Source: Lepidodermella squamata
Taxonomy: Eukaryota; Gastrotricha
DNA length: 64,000 bases
Assembly: GCA_047495785.1 (NCBI GenBank)
Contig: JBLDXI010000017.1
Coordinates: 3,720,001-3,784,000 of the forward strand
Direction: 5' to 3'
The stretch's first letter is position 1; each line of letters starts with the position of its first letter. The position numbers and the translations under genes are program-made. The notes under the pieces were generated by a model. It was not told the origin of the DNA, made no database searches, and was given only the letters and a program-made list of their open reading frames with translations. Of the stretch, positions 21,566 through 32,899 are shown one piece after another.

Positions 21566-24500
21566 ATGGCTGGCGTAACGAGGCAATCATCGGCCCACAG
21601 GCGCTTGTCCCGGCCGCCGAGCAGCAAGGCCGGCGGCGAGTCGGAGGCAGGCACCACAACCACAAGTGCCAACTGCGGTGCCACCGAGCTAATGCTGACG
21701 TGTCAAACGGATAACATCGAGAGAGCAAAAATCTTATTAGGTCAGGGTTCTAACGTGTTCGACCGAGATAATTTCGGTCGAACAGCGCTGCACTACGCAA
21801 CCGAAGTTGGCGCGCTTAAATGCGCTGAACTGTTGGTTTTTCAAGATCGCAAAGTGCTCCAGGTGATTAATTTTTAGATAAATTGTTATCCCGGATATTT
21901 AACCTCGAAATTATACCTATTAGGAGCAGGACATTGATGGCTGCACAGCCCTTCACGGCGCTGTGATTGCGGGCAATCTGCCAGCAGTGCGTTGGCTGAT
22001 CGGACAAGGCGCATCGGCAGAATCGACAGATTCCGAACGGCACTCAGTTTTGCATTGGGCGACGGTGTCTGCTCATCCCGAAATCGTGGAGTACTTGTTG
22101 CGGGAGGTCAAAACAAAACCGCTACCCGATCAGCATCACGCTTTTCCGTTGCATTACGCCGCTCAAATGTGCGGCGCTGAATCTTCACCAGGGCTGAATA
22201 GCAATAATGGCGCCAACGCTGTTAGTGGGGCTCAAGGCTTGACGGCACAGCTGGCACTTTTGACCCTGCTCAAACTTGTAGAATGTGGCCACCCGGTAGT
22301 TTGTTCATTCGTCAAATCGCGAATTTTTTTAAACAATATTCGCTCGCATAGCTTGATGTTTGTGATGAAGACAACAGGCAGCCTCTGATATGGGCTGCAA
22401 ACAATGGTGCTGCTGAAGCTTGCTATGTTCTAGTCAACGCAGGTACTGAAGCCTTTTATCTTGATGTATTCTTCGAATTTCCAATCGGCATTCAGCTTTC
22501 AGGATGCAGAAATAGACAAATTTTCTTTTAATTTTAATTTGGAGGACAATAGAACACCTTACCCTAATGTTGATATTCATCCTCTTCGGGACTAAACGTC
22601 GTTTACGGTTTCCGGTTTTGAAGAGATCTTTTGCAAATATAGAAATATGCACATATTTGCAAAAAGAATATTATTACTCTTCGCGCTTGGAAGTAACTCT
22701 CTTTGAATTTTAGCCTCAACTTTGCTCTGAACTGAAAACACAAAGTATGCTTTGTTTCCTATGTTAAGGTGCTTCTGTGAATGCGGCCGACAAAGACGGT
22801 CTAACAGGTAGATAGCTTTCTCCTCCGGAAATGATTGCCACTTTATAATTGGATCATACTTTTTTAGCTTTGCACTGCGCAGCAACTCGCGGTCAAACGC
22901 GCTGCCTCGCAGCGCTGATTCGCGAGTGCGGTGCCCGTCACGATGTGCAGGACTCAAACAAGTGCACTCCTCTTTTTTACGCCGCGACGTTCGGGCACAC
23001 GGCCTGCTGTCGGGTACTCATCGAAAACGGAGCCGCCGTCAATCACATCGACCGAAAACACCGAACGTGAGTTGTTTAGTCTGCATATTGTCCATGTGTT
23101 CACACCTGGGGCACTCATGCGTGAAGCTCAAGTATAGCAAACGGTTATATCGATTGCAAAGCCCTCTTTTTTTTGCACATTTCGATATGACCAGGGCACG
23201 GTGGTCACAGGTGTGGCGGTCGTGATATTATTAGGCTCGTTCGCAACGGCGGAACCGAGCCGGGCGTGATTGGCCGTGATGGCGCAGCGCTATCGGAAAA
23301 CACACGCGGCGCCTATATTCATCGGCGCTTGAGTTGCTGATTTTACAGCAATTATTATTATGGCGACGCAATGCGGGCGATGCCTAGCAACGGCGCCTTT
23401 TCAAAAGCAAAGAAAGCAGCTAAATCATCGCCGCAGCGCATTCAGCACCTTGTTTATCCGCATGTAGCAATAATAATTCTGCCCATTCACCTCGAATCAT
23501 CTTGAGTCGCCTCATAACTTTACAACGGCGTCATTAACATCAAAAACGAAACGCTTTTTTCTTTCAACTCTGCAAGAGAGATAGCCCAGCTGGGTGCTAT
23601 TCGGGGTCCCAAAACCACAGTATAGCACGCAATATTTTGAAGAAAAAATGCCTAGGCCTAGGAAATTATAAGAAACCGTGCGCGTTCAATTTTTGATCCT
23701 GCTTAAAATATTGTTGAAGTCAAATTAAAAATTTGGCTCAAGAATCCCATGTGTGCCCTCTTTATTGCCATTCTTGTGGGTGGATTTTTTAACAGACTTT
23801 TCTCATTTTACAGAGCTGCCCACTGTGCGGCTTCGAAGGGCCATTTCGATTGTCTCAAGTACTTACTTTCCGTCGGAGCCAACCTCTGGCTGCGTTCGGT
23901 CAAGGGCGACTATCCATTAAGGTCAGCAATCTCAGTCTAATTTGTCTAATTTTTCTCCTGCTATCATTCAAGTCATCGCTTCATCTCCCGTCTCATATTA
24001 TGTTTTTCACCGACATTTTTTATTTATAAATCGAATTTTTAGTGAGGCGATAGCGAACGGCCATACGACTTTGGTTACACAGTTATTGGCCGTATTTACA
24101 CCTGAACAAAGAAACGCTTTAGCAAAAGCTCGTCGCGGTCGTACACCCTTACATTCGGCGGCTGCAGCGAACCTTCTTGAACTTTGCAAAGTTCTTATAG
24201 ACCACGGTTCGCCAACCAACGCTCTACATTACTCATCGGTAAAAGGAGTTCGAATTAAACAAAACAAATATTTTGAACCGTGTTAAATTTATTTAAACAG
24301 GCCCAGTACTACACCCCTTACGACTTTGCTGTTATCCGAGGAAACGTTGAAGTTGCCGAATATTTGCGAGCTCGAGGATCGGCACCAGCGGCAAAAGTAG
24401 TCAAACACGCTACCCGAGTTGTTCAAAAATACGTGAGTTGTATTACAGCCTTTTATTGGGTTGGGAATGAGCCCCTACAATTGTAGAATTTTAAAAAGGC

Positions 24501-26991
24501 TGGCGGCAAAATTTAATATATAGGTAGAGGTTTGAGATGGGAATGAAAGAATAATCATTTCTACCCTATTCAAATAATCGTTGTCTCTTTTTCGTGCAGT
24601 ACCGAGCTTGGCATGCGAAAAAGCTCGAAGCTAAACAGCAGCGGCACCAGCGGCCGCCATCTTTGACAGGTAGCGAGCGCGGCGTTAAGCTCGAACCAAT
24701 CTCGCCTGCGCCTGCCGTTCTCGAAGCGCAGTCGGCTTCACCCCGCGGCCTCAGCGTCGCGCCCATAGCGGCGAAAAAGCCGCGACCGAATCATCAATAC
24801 GCGCGTCGCGGCATGGCCGATGACAAGACAGCAGCGTTCGACTCCGCCGCAGGCTTCTTCGACGATGATGAGCCATCAAAAACGCCACTCAGCCGCGCTC
24901 CATCATCAGCCAAAGCAGCGCCTGTGCCGCTCGACGCTTCAATGTCAAGCGGCGCCTTCAATGACGCTGTTTTCGCATCGACAGCCAGTGATGACAGAGC
25001 CGCTGCGATGATGACTACGACGCAATCATCAGCGAATTACGAGGATTTTCCAGAAGGCGGAGTTCGCATTGAGATCACAGCTGCCAGCTCTCGCACCTTG
25101 CCATCCCCGTCAACCAGCCACCCGCCAACGGCTGCGGAACAAGCTCGCCAGACAGCCGGCAGTCCTATTGCAGAGGAGAACGCGGAAGCAGAACCGAGCC
25201 CGTCGAATAAGGAGCAACATCCAACTGCGGCACCCATGACAGCGACAATGACAACAACCCAGGATGATGAAGAACTCGAGCGAATTGTGCAGCAAAGTAC
25301 GACGGCTGACACGCTTAGTTTGCGGGACGAGGACGACGACGGCGTGGAGAGCGATGACGCGGCTGATCGTGAGTTGGCACTGGCGCGAAAGCGAGCGACC
25401 GAGCAGCGCCGACACGGCGACAAGGACAGCGGCACAATGGCGAGTAGCCAGAGCATCAAAGCGCGATCAAGCACCGGCTCTGCTTCGTCCGCTGTAGCGG
25501 CTGCTGAGGCGGAGACGGCGTCGACAGCCTACAGCCGTGCGCAGAGCTCGACAAAAAGCGTGCGCATCTTGGAAACGCCGATTGTGCTGGAACCGGCCGC
25601 AGACGCTGATGCTGATGCTGATTTCGAGCAGCTGCGTCCTCGACGGGATGGCGGCGAGTCGGATCCTAACCGACGTGTGTGGGTCGACGCTCTCGGGAGG
25701 GCACACGAAACGCCAACTTCGATGAAGGCGGCCCGGCCCTTGCAGCGGCTGAAGATGAAGGGTTCGATAGTTCGCGTGAAAAGTGTCAGTGAACAGGTGC
25801 ACAAGAACATAAACCAGTACGAACGCCAGCGTCTGCTGATAGAGGAGCTCAAACGGCTGAAACGGCTGCAGATTTCTAAGCGCAACGGCGTTGATCCAAA
25901 TTATCTATCCAAGTCGTTCTCAGCGATAGCTCGCAAAAATGCAATTATTTCGGCCACCGGTGGTATTGACGATGCTGAAAAACTTCTCTATGGTAAGCAA
26001 ATATTGCTACAGCGGGATTGCGATTCATTCATTTATTTAATTTGCCAGATGAGCTATATCGGCGACGCCTGACTGAATATCGCTACATTCCCGAATACCA
26101 CGTTGAGCCTTCAAATGAGGTTAGCAAAACATGAAAATCGGAAATAAGTGTTTTCTACCTTGATGTTTTTATATATTAGTATGCCATATATCAAGTGCAT
26201 AATCACCGAAGTCCACCCGTGACAAATGCGACGCCAGGATGGCATACGCACGAGTCGTCTCACCCTTCCTCGGCTCGCGCCACTTCGGCCCCGGTTTACG
26301 AATCCGCAACTTTGCGGCGGCATTATGAGGCCGCGACCCGCCGGATCAACAACGAAATGATGCAGCGGGTCGAAAAAGCATACGTACCCCAACCCCATAT
26401 TCAGCGTGAGTTTCAAAATATAATTATTGGAAAAGTAGAAATAAGCTTTGGAAAATTCGTGTAGTTTTGCTCGATCGTGAGGAACAACTGCTGTCAGCGA
26501 GAAGCGCCACTGCCATGTCGCATGCCGGTGGCGCCTCAAGCCTCGGCATTTCGCCGCGCGTGGTGGGCATGTCGGCGACTAATGCGCAGCTGATAGCGAC
26601 TTCGCCCTACGGTGACTCCGTTCGCCCACACACTTCGCCTGGGAAAATACAACAAGGCGCGCAAATACCCGGTTCCACAAATGCGGGGACTACTACCGTA
26701 CTTTCCCGCGGCGGTTTTATCAACATCAAGGTGCAGCATCAGCAACAACAAGCCAAAGTGTCTGCTCTATCATCTCCCCGTCCTCGCCAGTCTATGGCAC
26801 CCCCTGCTACAACACCTCCTCCATCTGCAGGGAAACAAGGGAAGCCGCAAGTCGGCGGTTTGCAACGAGCTTCACAGGCCCACTCTCCGTACATGCAGCC
26901 ATTGCTAGCCTCGCTGATCGACCCAAAATCGCCGAAAGGCCCGGATCCGACGGCCGTACGTCAGAGTACGGTGAACTTACCCGAAGTTTAG
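21566..26991 (+). CDS. Ankyrin-repeat protein of inversin/nephrocystin-2 type
   Basis: Twelve exons: 21566..21862, 21924..22295, 22352..22442, 22769..22807, 22868..23066, 23814..23921, 24043..24238, 24301..24432, 24600..25992, 26049..26119, 26180..26405 and 26465..26991. All phases match, giving 1216 residues. After a short Ser/Ala-rich N-terminus there are about ten ankyrin repeats up to roughly residue 470 (GRTALHYATEVGALKCAELL, LTALHCAATRGQTRCLAALI and GRTPLHSAAAANLLELCKVL are typical). A basic YRAWHAKKLEAKQQR segment then sits where inversin has its first IQ/basic motif. The long C-terminus is disordered and rich in Ala, Ser, Thr and Glu, with a Lys/Arg-rich helical patch near exon 9's end. 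Repeat order and the YTPYDFAVIRG...EYLRARG last repeat resemble inversin, a ciliary Inv-compartment and Wnt-switch protein. Other ankyrin families remain possible. Confidence 0.75.
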
Positions 26992-27334
26992 TTTCTTCTC
27001 TTTATACTATCAAACATAATACTGTAATAGCCATTTTCTCCTTGTTGCTTGGAACTCAAAACCTGATTGATATATAATAACGATTTTCTATCGATTTGAT
27101 CTTCTTTTTTTTGCTATAACACTGAGTTGCTATTTTATATTCCATGCATTTATTTATTTCAGAATGCGAAAATATTATGGTATTTTTTTATATCACATGA
27201 AGCGTCACAGCATGCGTTGGTCATGTAAATGGCTTGATTGCGTGAGAAGTTTGACAAAAATCAAAACGCACTGCTTTGACCGAGAAACCGGCAAGAAAGA
27301 GTGATACGACAATAAAATTGCGAAATTCTATCAT

Positions 27335-29180
27335 TTAAAATCGCGTTGAGTACCCGTGGGCGAGGCGCTCCAGAACACACAGAGCCTGTTCGAAGTAAGA
27401 CTGCTCCACGCCGTGTTTTTCATACAAGTGGACGAAAGCTCGCTTAGGCAGCAGGGTTTTCGTGCGAGTCAGAATCGGCTCAAGCAGGTCGCCGACCCGG
27501 TATGATGGACCCAAAAGTGTAACTGATCTGTACGAAAATACAAGGTTTTAAGTATGATAAGGCGGTTAAGGTTATTTTCCGAACCTATGTACGGAGTGTG
27601 GAGGTGGCGTGAGGCCATGGAAATAGGTAGCGCCATAGCAATTTTTCAGCTGATTCGACCAGGGCGTCAACGCATCGGATGGAATCGCGTCGATAGCAGC
27701 AGCTTCAGCGGCGTTGGACGAGACGCGCCGGCTGGGTGATAATCCCGCTGACCGCAATACGAAAATCGGCGCCGGCAAACGTTCAGCGACATCAACCGGG
27801 CACTCGCGAGTGCGACTCAGAACCGACAGCGAGCGAAACAACGACTTCCATGTGGCCTCGGCTACCAGCGAATAAGATGATGGCTAGAAAGAAATCATCA
27901 ACCTTAATGTAAAATTTCAGGTTATAATATTGCTAGAGGTGACTAACGTCCGGTGCATTAGGATCGGGTGCATCTGCCGTCAAAAGCGGCGCGGGGCGTA
28001 TCGCGGGTACTTTGTCAAGGAGTAGCATTTTATAATCAGGGTGCGGCGCGACGTTCTCAATTAATGAGTCTAAAAAAAACGCAAGCAAATGAGTGAGCAG
28101 ATTGCTATCAAAAGCGAAATGCACTGACCTATGAACATGTCATCGATGCAAGACAGCATGGACGAGCGCGGCTGGCTGAGGGCGGGCAGTGCAGCGTCGG
28201 CCACGCTTGAAGCCGGCCGGGCAGGCATCAGCAGGCTCATTAGTTCGTCCGCAATGAAGGCGTTCATGGTAGCAAACGATGTCGTGTGCTGTTGATGGCG
28301 AGCGGCTGCCGAAGATGCTGAAACGCTGGCCGGTAGTGGCGAACAGTGAGCGGCTATGGCGTCGTTTGACAGCAAGATACAAGCATCGGCGAATTCGGCC
28401 AGAGTCGAAAGTGACAACAGGCAGTTGTAGGTCTGCGTACTCGCTTCGCCAGAGCAGTGAGGTAGCACACCCTAAATAGCGAAAATTTGAAAAAATAATG
28501 GCGTTGTAATAGCTCACAGCTGTAATGAGCTGCGTATCAGGAAACGCGTCTGCGAAGTGCTGGGCGAGGGTGCTACCAACCCCTGACCCTGTGCCACCGC
28601 CGAGACTCATGAAAAGTAAACAACCGCGGCAACGGTCGCACTTTTCCATTATTTTCCGAAGTTGTTCAAGGGTCTAGGGGAACAGAATCAATAGAGACTG
28701 AAAAATCGAGTAGAAAAACAGTTTATTTACTTCCTTCGCCAATCGGGGCCATACGAGAAAAGCCCCGCTAGCGTAATTATTGCCACTGCCAGTTTTGCTT
28801 GAGCTGATCACACAGCCTGACTTAGCCGGCCAAGTCAGACGCAGATCATTCGGCGATGAAAACAAATTCTGCAACATTGAGATGGTACTATCTGCTACTC
28901 GAGGCTCAGCATCAACGAGAAGAGCTCTCATTTAAATAGACCGAAATTATCCACCTTAAAATTGAATATAGTTTCAAGTACCTCTAGGCTCTAGCAGATG
29001 GTGATCTTTCTCGGTCGGCACAGTGAACTTATGCATTAGATCGACAAGAACAGAGCTGTAGCAACTATCGTTTGGCGAGCTTGTGCCGTGAAGGTGCGAT
29101 ATATGTCGGAAGGCACTGGCAAGGAACTCGCCTGCCATCTGCCCACCACACTGGCCCACTCCGATTGTCACAATAGACAT
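27335..29180 (-). CDS. TUBD1: Delta-tubulin
   Basis: Seven exons in transcript order: 29180..28982, 28924..28731, 28673..28518, 28471..28129, 28069..27948, 27883..27585 and 27527..27335. They join in phase to 501 residues (vertebrate delta-tubulin is about 453). The N-terminus MSIVTIGVGQCGGQMAGEF is the tubulin nucleotide-binding start. The GTP signature reads LGGGTGSGVGS, preceded by EKCDRC as in delta-tubulin. Delta-specific landmarks include ALLVDAEPRV, GSGNNYASG, the LIENVAPHPDYKML segment and the C-terminal KAFVH-like KRAFVHLYEKHGVEQSYFEQ. Alpha, beta, gamma and epsilon tubulins fit less well. Delta-tubulin with epsilon-tubulin maintains triplet microtubules of centrioles and basal bodies. 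It is reported absent from Caenorhabditis and Drosophila. The gene starts only 92 bp after the PELP1-like stop on the same strand. Confidence 0.88.
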
Positions 29181-29234
29181 GATAATACACTAGGTTCGAT
29201 GCAAACAAAATCATTTCCGGACATATATTTTCAT

Positions 29235-29240
29235 TTTATT
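29235..29240 (-). terminator. Poly(A) signal AATAAA of the PELP1-like gene
   Basis: AATAAA on the minus strand, 32 bp after the PELP1-like stop and 54 bp before the delta-tubulin ATG. A second overlapping copy starts five bases away. Confidence 0.55.
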
Positions 29241-29272
29241 TTATTTAAATCGCAACAACTTCATTTGAGCAA

Positions 29273-31120
29273 CTACAGAACAATAGGTCCATCTGGGGGT
29301 GCATCGACGAAAGAACTGAACAGGCCGTCGATCATCGCCGATTCCTCTCGAACAACTTCAGCATCGTCGTTCTTGCTCCTTACCACATGAGGAGTCCTCT
29401 GCTTTTCGACCTCTTCGTCCGGCAATATCACCACATCGTCATCATCGCTTTCATCGCCGTCTTCAACCTTGGAGCGCTTGGTCGAAACGTTCGTCAGACT
29501 TGCCGTCATTGAAGGGATGCTGCGAGCAGGCGATGTAGACCTGAGTCTCCTGCGACTATTCGAGGGTGATACAACTGGGTCTACGATAATGGGACCCTCG
29601 TCCGAGTTCGAAGGGGTCTTCGCCTTAGGCATCGTATATAGAGGTAGACGTGAATTCGACCCGCTCGCCGATAACTGGCTCGTCTCACTCGATGTTTGAT
29701 GATGTATCGACGAACTAAGAATTGGCGGTGCGAGTGGCCGAGCTGTAGCTACCAGACAAGTTGAGAGGGCGGCTGAGAACTGCGACGCGACTTCAACATC
29801 GGAATTACGTGAATTCGAGCTAAGCGCAGATAAAATGGCTGCAATCGTCGGAGTCGCAGCGGGCATTCCTCCGGCAGTGAATGGGGGTGACATAATTGCT
29901 GCCCTCAGAAGTGAGCAAATCGGCATGGCGCATTTCTGGCACAAATGGCGAGATTCATGACCGGCAGACATCGCTGAGGTGACCAGCTGAATGCCACTAG
30001 AAACAACGCCGTCGATCGTTGGGCTGCGTTGTGAAGAAACAGAGCATGATAAAATGGAGGCCAGGACCCCGGCAGCAGATGATATTACTGCGCAGGAGTG
30101 GGCGCTTGTATCACTGACGCGATTCAGCTCATTCCTAGCCGTTTTTATTAGAATATCTAGGCCGGTCTTCGCCTGAGCTTCATCGTGAGGCCCGACTCGG
30201 AAACCGAAGGCTTCCACGCAACTGCGGTAAGCTCGAGCCCACGCCACAAAAATCACTGGTTCCGATTCTAAATTCAATGCAGAAATATTGGGCGTCAAGA
30301 ATATGGGCCGCATGAGACGGCGAGCAGCTGGCAATAGCTGGCGATGGAAGGGTGATCTGGCAACTGCGGATACTAGGTCGAAGAATGGCGCCAAGATACC
30401 CTTCACACGGCCGGCATCAGCCGCCGACATGGAAGCATTGTGCGAACGGGCTTTAAGGAGGACTTCACTCAAAGTATCGAAGCAGGCTATGATAGATGGA
30501 AGGTACAATTCCGCAGAAATTTGAGCTCCGTTAGAATCTGAAACTGGCGCGAATAAGTTTATCAAGGCCTCGCAATATGTTGCGAACAGATGAACCGGCG
30601 GAACGACGGCCAATTGCTCGGTAAGACGCGCTTCGGTATCAGAAAGCGCCAATTTGTTGGCCTGAAGCATGGCGTCATAATTCGGGTCACCCTGTTGTTG
30701 CTGCTGCTGATCATCGGCAGGCTGGAAATCGATTCCGAGATGTTGGCAAGCAAGTCTACTGATTGCGATGGCTAAAAACTCTGACCGTTGAACGGTGACT
30801 TCCGCTCCGAATAGCACGAGAATCCATTGGTGGAATGAGGCTGCCAACTTCCTAGTACGCTCACTCTGCGAACCAACGCATCTGAAAACAAGTTCCGAAA
30901 TCAGCAACCGTAACGACCGGATGGGAGATGGGCCAAAGTGTTGCAACACCCGCGATAACATCGCCAACTGCTGATGAGCAACACTGTCGCAGTTGATGAC
31001 CAGTAACCGGCGAACAGCTAGCTGGAGGTTATGCAAACTGTTTTGGTCACCCAATGCTGTCTTCGCATCTGAGCGAAGCAATTTCGTCAAAGTAGCGCAT
31101 GCTTCGTCTATTTCACTCAT
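29273..31120 (-). CDS. PELP1/RIX1-like protein
   Basis: A single exon of 615 residues starting at the ATG at 31120. The first 400 residues are helical and Leu/Ala-rich, as in the RIX1/armadillo-like domain of PELP1. The C-terminal 150 residues are disordered and end in three features seen in the same order in human PELP1: an acidic SDDDDVVILPDEE segment (PELP1 has a similar VVIVP motif after an acidic run), charged linker, and a terminal FVDAPPDGP motif (human FIDCPPDDE). A basic RSTSPARS and KRSK stretch may act as a nuclear signal. PELP1 is the scaffold of the SENP3-PELP1-WDR18-TEX10 complex in pre-60S ribosome maturation and a nuclear receptor co-regulator. Similarity over the helical part is weak by eye. 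It sits 232 bp after the WDR45 stop. Confidence 0.6.
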   Translation of the reverse strand: MSEIDEACATLTKLLRSDAKTALGDQNSLHNLQLAVRRLLVINCDSVAHQQLAMLSRVLQHFGPSPIRSLRLLISELVFRCVGSQSERTRKLAASFHQWILVLFGAEVTVQRSEFLAIAISRLACQHLGIDFQPADDQQQQQQGDPNYDAMLQANKLALSDTEARLTEQLAVVPPVHLFATYCEALINLFAPVSDSNGAQISAELYLPSIIACFDTLSEVLLKARSHNASMSAADAGRVKGILAPFFDLVSAVARSPFHRQLLPAARRLMRPIFLTPNISALNLESEPVIFVAWARAYRSCVEAFGFRVGPHDEAQAKTGLDILIKTARNELNRVSDTSAHSCAVISSAAGVLASILSCSVSSQRSPTIDGVVSSGIQLVTSAMSAGHESRHLCQKCAMPICSLLRAAIMSPPFTAGGMPAATPTIAAILSALSSNSRNSDVEVASQFSAALSTCLVATARPLAPPILSSSIHHQTSSETSQLSASGSNSRLPLYTMPKAKTPSNSDEGPIIVDPVVSPSNSRRRLRSTSPARSIPSMTASLTNVSTKRSKVEDGDESDDDDVVILPDEEVEKQRTPHVVRSKNDDAEVVREESAMIDGLFSSFVDAPPDGPIVL

Positions 31121-31186
31121 TCTATCTAGCTGGTAAACAAGGATCTAGTGATAAACAGAGAAAAATACAAATGATGCAAGCACCTT

Positions 31187-31192
31187 TTTATT
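31187..31192 (-). terminator. Poly(A) signal AATAAA of the WDR45 gene
   Basis: AATAAA on the minus strand, about 160 bp after the WDR45 stop and 66 bp before the PELP1-like ATG. Confidence 0.5.
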
Positions 31193-31352
31193 GCAAATAA
31201 TAATTATTTTCTGTCCTTCAAGCAAAGAATATCGTACGAAACTTGGCTACTCCTATCTCAAGAAGTAGCGATATATCCGATATCCATACATAATATTATC
31301 TCGTAAGTAGAAAACTCTTATTCGGTATAAAGTGTAGAAATTACGTATACTG

Positions 31353-32476
31353 TCAAATCTCGTCAAAATATTCAATAAATGAGTCGACAATGTCGGCTCG
31401 AGCGACGCCATCGGCCGGTAGTATCGCAAATTTGCAGATCCGGCCATCGGGTGACAACGCAACGGCATGCGTGTGGGAAACGAGACGGGTCGCTCTCGCA
31501 GCGGCGAGCCCGACGCTGAATCGGCACGCGTCGAGAAGTTGCGATACGCGCGATGAAGCGGGCGAAAGGGCTCCGGATGACGAACCAGCATTGCCGCCTG
31601 CACCGGCAGCAGCGCTGGTAGCTGCAACGACTCGTGCAGCTGACGAAAGGATCGAATAGCGCTGCTTCGGTCCACCCCGGGGAGAGCCGTTTGAACCGGC
31701 GAGTTCCATTCCGGACGGGACGTGGACGAAAACATGAGCCGTTCCGGTGTCACTCGCGGCGAGAATAAGAACATTTGGCGAGCCAGGCGAAGGCGGGGCA
31801 AAAGCTAGGCTCAGAATCTTGGCGGTTTCGGCGCCTCGCCGAAACTCCACCAGTAACTGACGATCGGCGAGCGACCACAGGCGGACCAATGTGCCGCGAA
31901 CTGATGAAGTGACGAGGTGGCGAGCGTCGTGGCTGATGGCAACGGCCGCCACCGCCGTCTGGGACGCAGCAATGCTGGCTGGGGTGAAACTGGTTCCACT
32001 TTGTTTCCATTGAACACATTCCTCAAGATTCATGACATGAAGGGCGCCGATTCTTTGCGCTGGAAATACGCAGATCGGCGGGATATCCCTGGCGCATGTT
32101 ACCTCGCACACGCCTGAAGGGTTGTCGGCGGTGCGAAGGGTATACAATAGAGTAGGCGGATCAGAAAGAGAAAAAACGTATATTTCCGACATAGTCAACA
32201 CGACCACAGAAGCGTAGGTAAGACGAAACGCGCACACGGGCAGTGGTACCATGAATTCGAGAGATGGTACCTTGGTCGATAAATCGTAGAGAATAACAGC
32301 ATTTTCCGCAAACTTGGGCGACTTTCCACCGCTCACGAATCCAATGTAATTTGAGCGGTTCAGCATTTCCACCATAAACACTGAGCCAATCTGGGACGAA
32401 TCTATTTGAGCCAGCTTTACCAACGGGTCCAGATTATATATCCGTATACCAGACTGCATCGCAAGCGCGAAACAAT
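31353..32476 (-). CDS. WDR45: WD-repeat phosphoinositide-binding protein, WDR45/WIPI4 (EPG-6) type, 5' exon missing
   Basis: One large exon, 32476..31353, whose frame opens two bases after a ttttag acceptor and ends EYFDEI. It encodes about 374 residues of a seven-bladed propeller. It begins CFALAMQSGIRIYNLDPL, the typical second strand of PROPPINs, and contains the FRRG motif (VEFRRGAETAKILSLAF) that binds PI3P and PI(3,5)P2. The GTLVRLWSLADRQLL strand just before it matches WDR45. These proteins bind ATG2 at the forming autophagosome. An insertion rich in Ala, Gly and Ser (around 31560-31690) enlarges the blade 6 membrane loop. The first exon is not settled. A short frame at 32643..32590 starting MIITRGVVDL resembles the expected N-terminus, but its donor leaves the wrong phase by one base. 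Confidence 0.85.
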
Positions 32477-32899
32477 CTAAAATGACAATTGAAAACAATA
32501 TTTACACCGAATTAATTTCAAACAATGATAAATCAAATTTCTAAATTTTTTATGAACTATTGAGGCTTGAAGTTTTCTCATACAATTACTGATTCAGTTA
32601 AATCCGATTTTGACAAGTCGACTACGCCTCTTGTAATTATCATTTCTTCATTCATTCGCCTCTTTCCCCAATCTCCCACTATCATAGAATTTCAAGTATC
32701 TGCGACAGTGATGTTGAGCAACGCCACACAAGACCTCGAGGACCGCTCATTCACGCGCATTATGGACGCATTCTACCGCGTAAGGATTTTGAGCGAAAGC
32801 GTTTCTGCAACAGTTAACGATTCCGCGACCACTGGCACAGCACAACACTTACAAGCAGGTAGCGTCGCCTCCTATTCAGTGGAAGTCAGGGCCTGCTGC

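Noticed and set aside
23234-23261. Small GC-rich hairpin in ankyrin intron 5
   Set aside because: The stem is about nine pairs with a bulge, too short for a microRNA precursor and with no other support.
25037-25885. Minus-strand Ser-rich frames over the ankyrin gene's exon 9
   Set aside because: They are antisense shadows of a low-complexity coding exon whose frame joins correctly with neighbours on both sides.
32590-32643. First exon of WDR45 (MIITRGVVDL...)
   Set aside because: It is similar to the expected N-terminus, but the only GT donor leaves phase 0 while the next exon needs phase 1. Kept only as a possibility in the gene entry.
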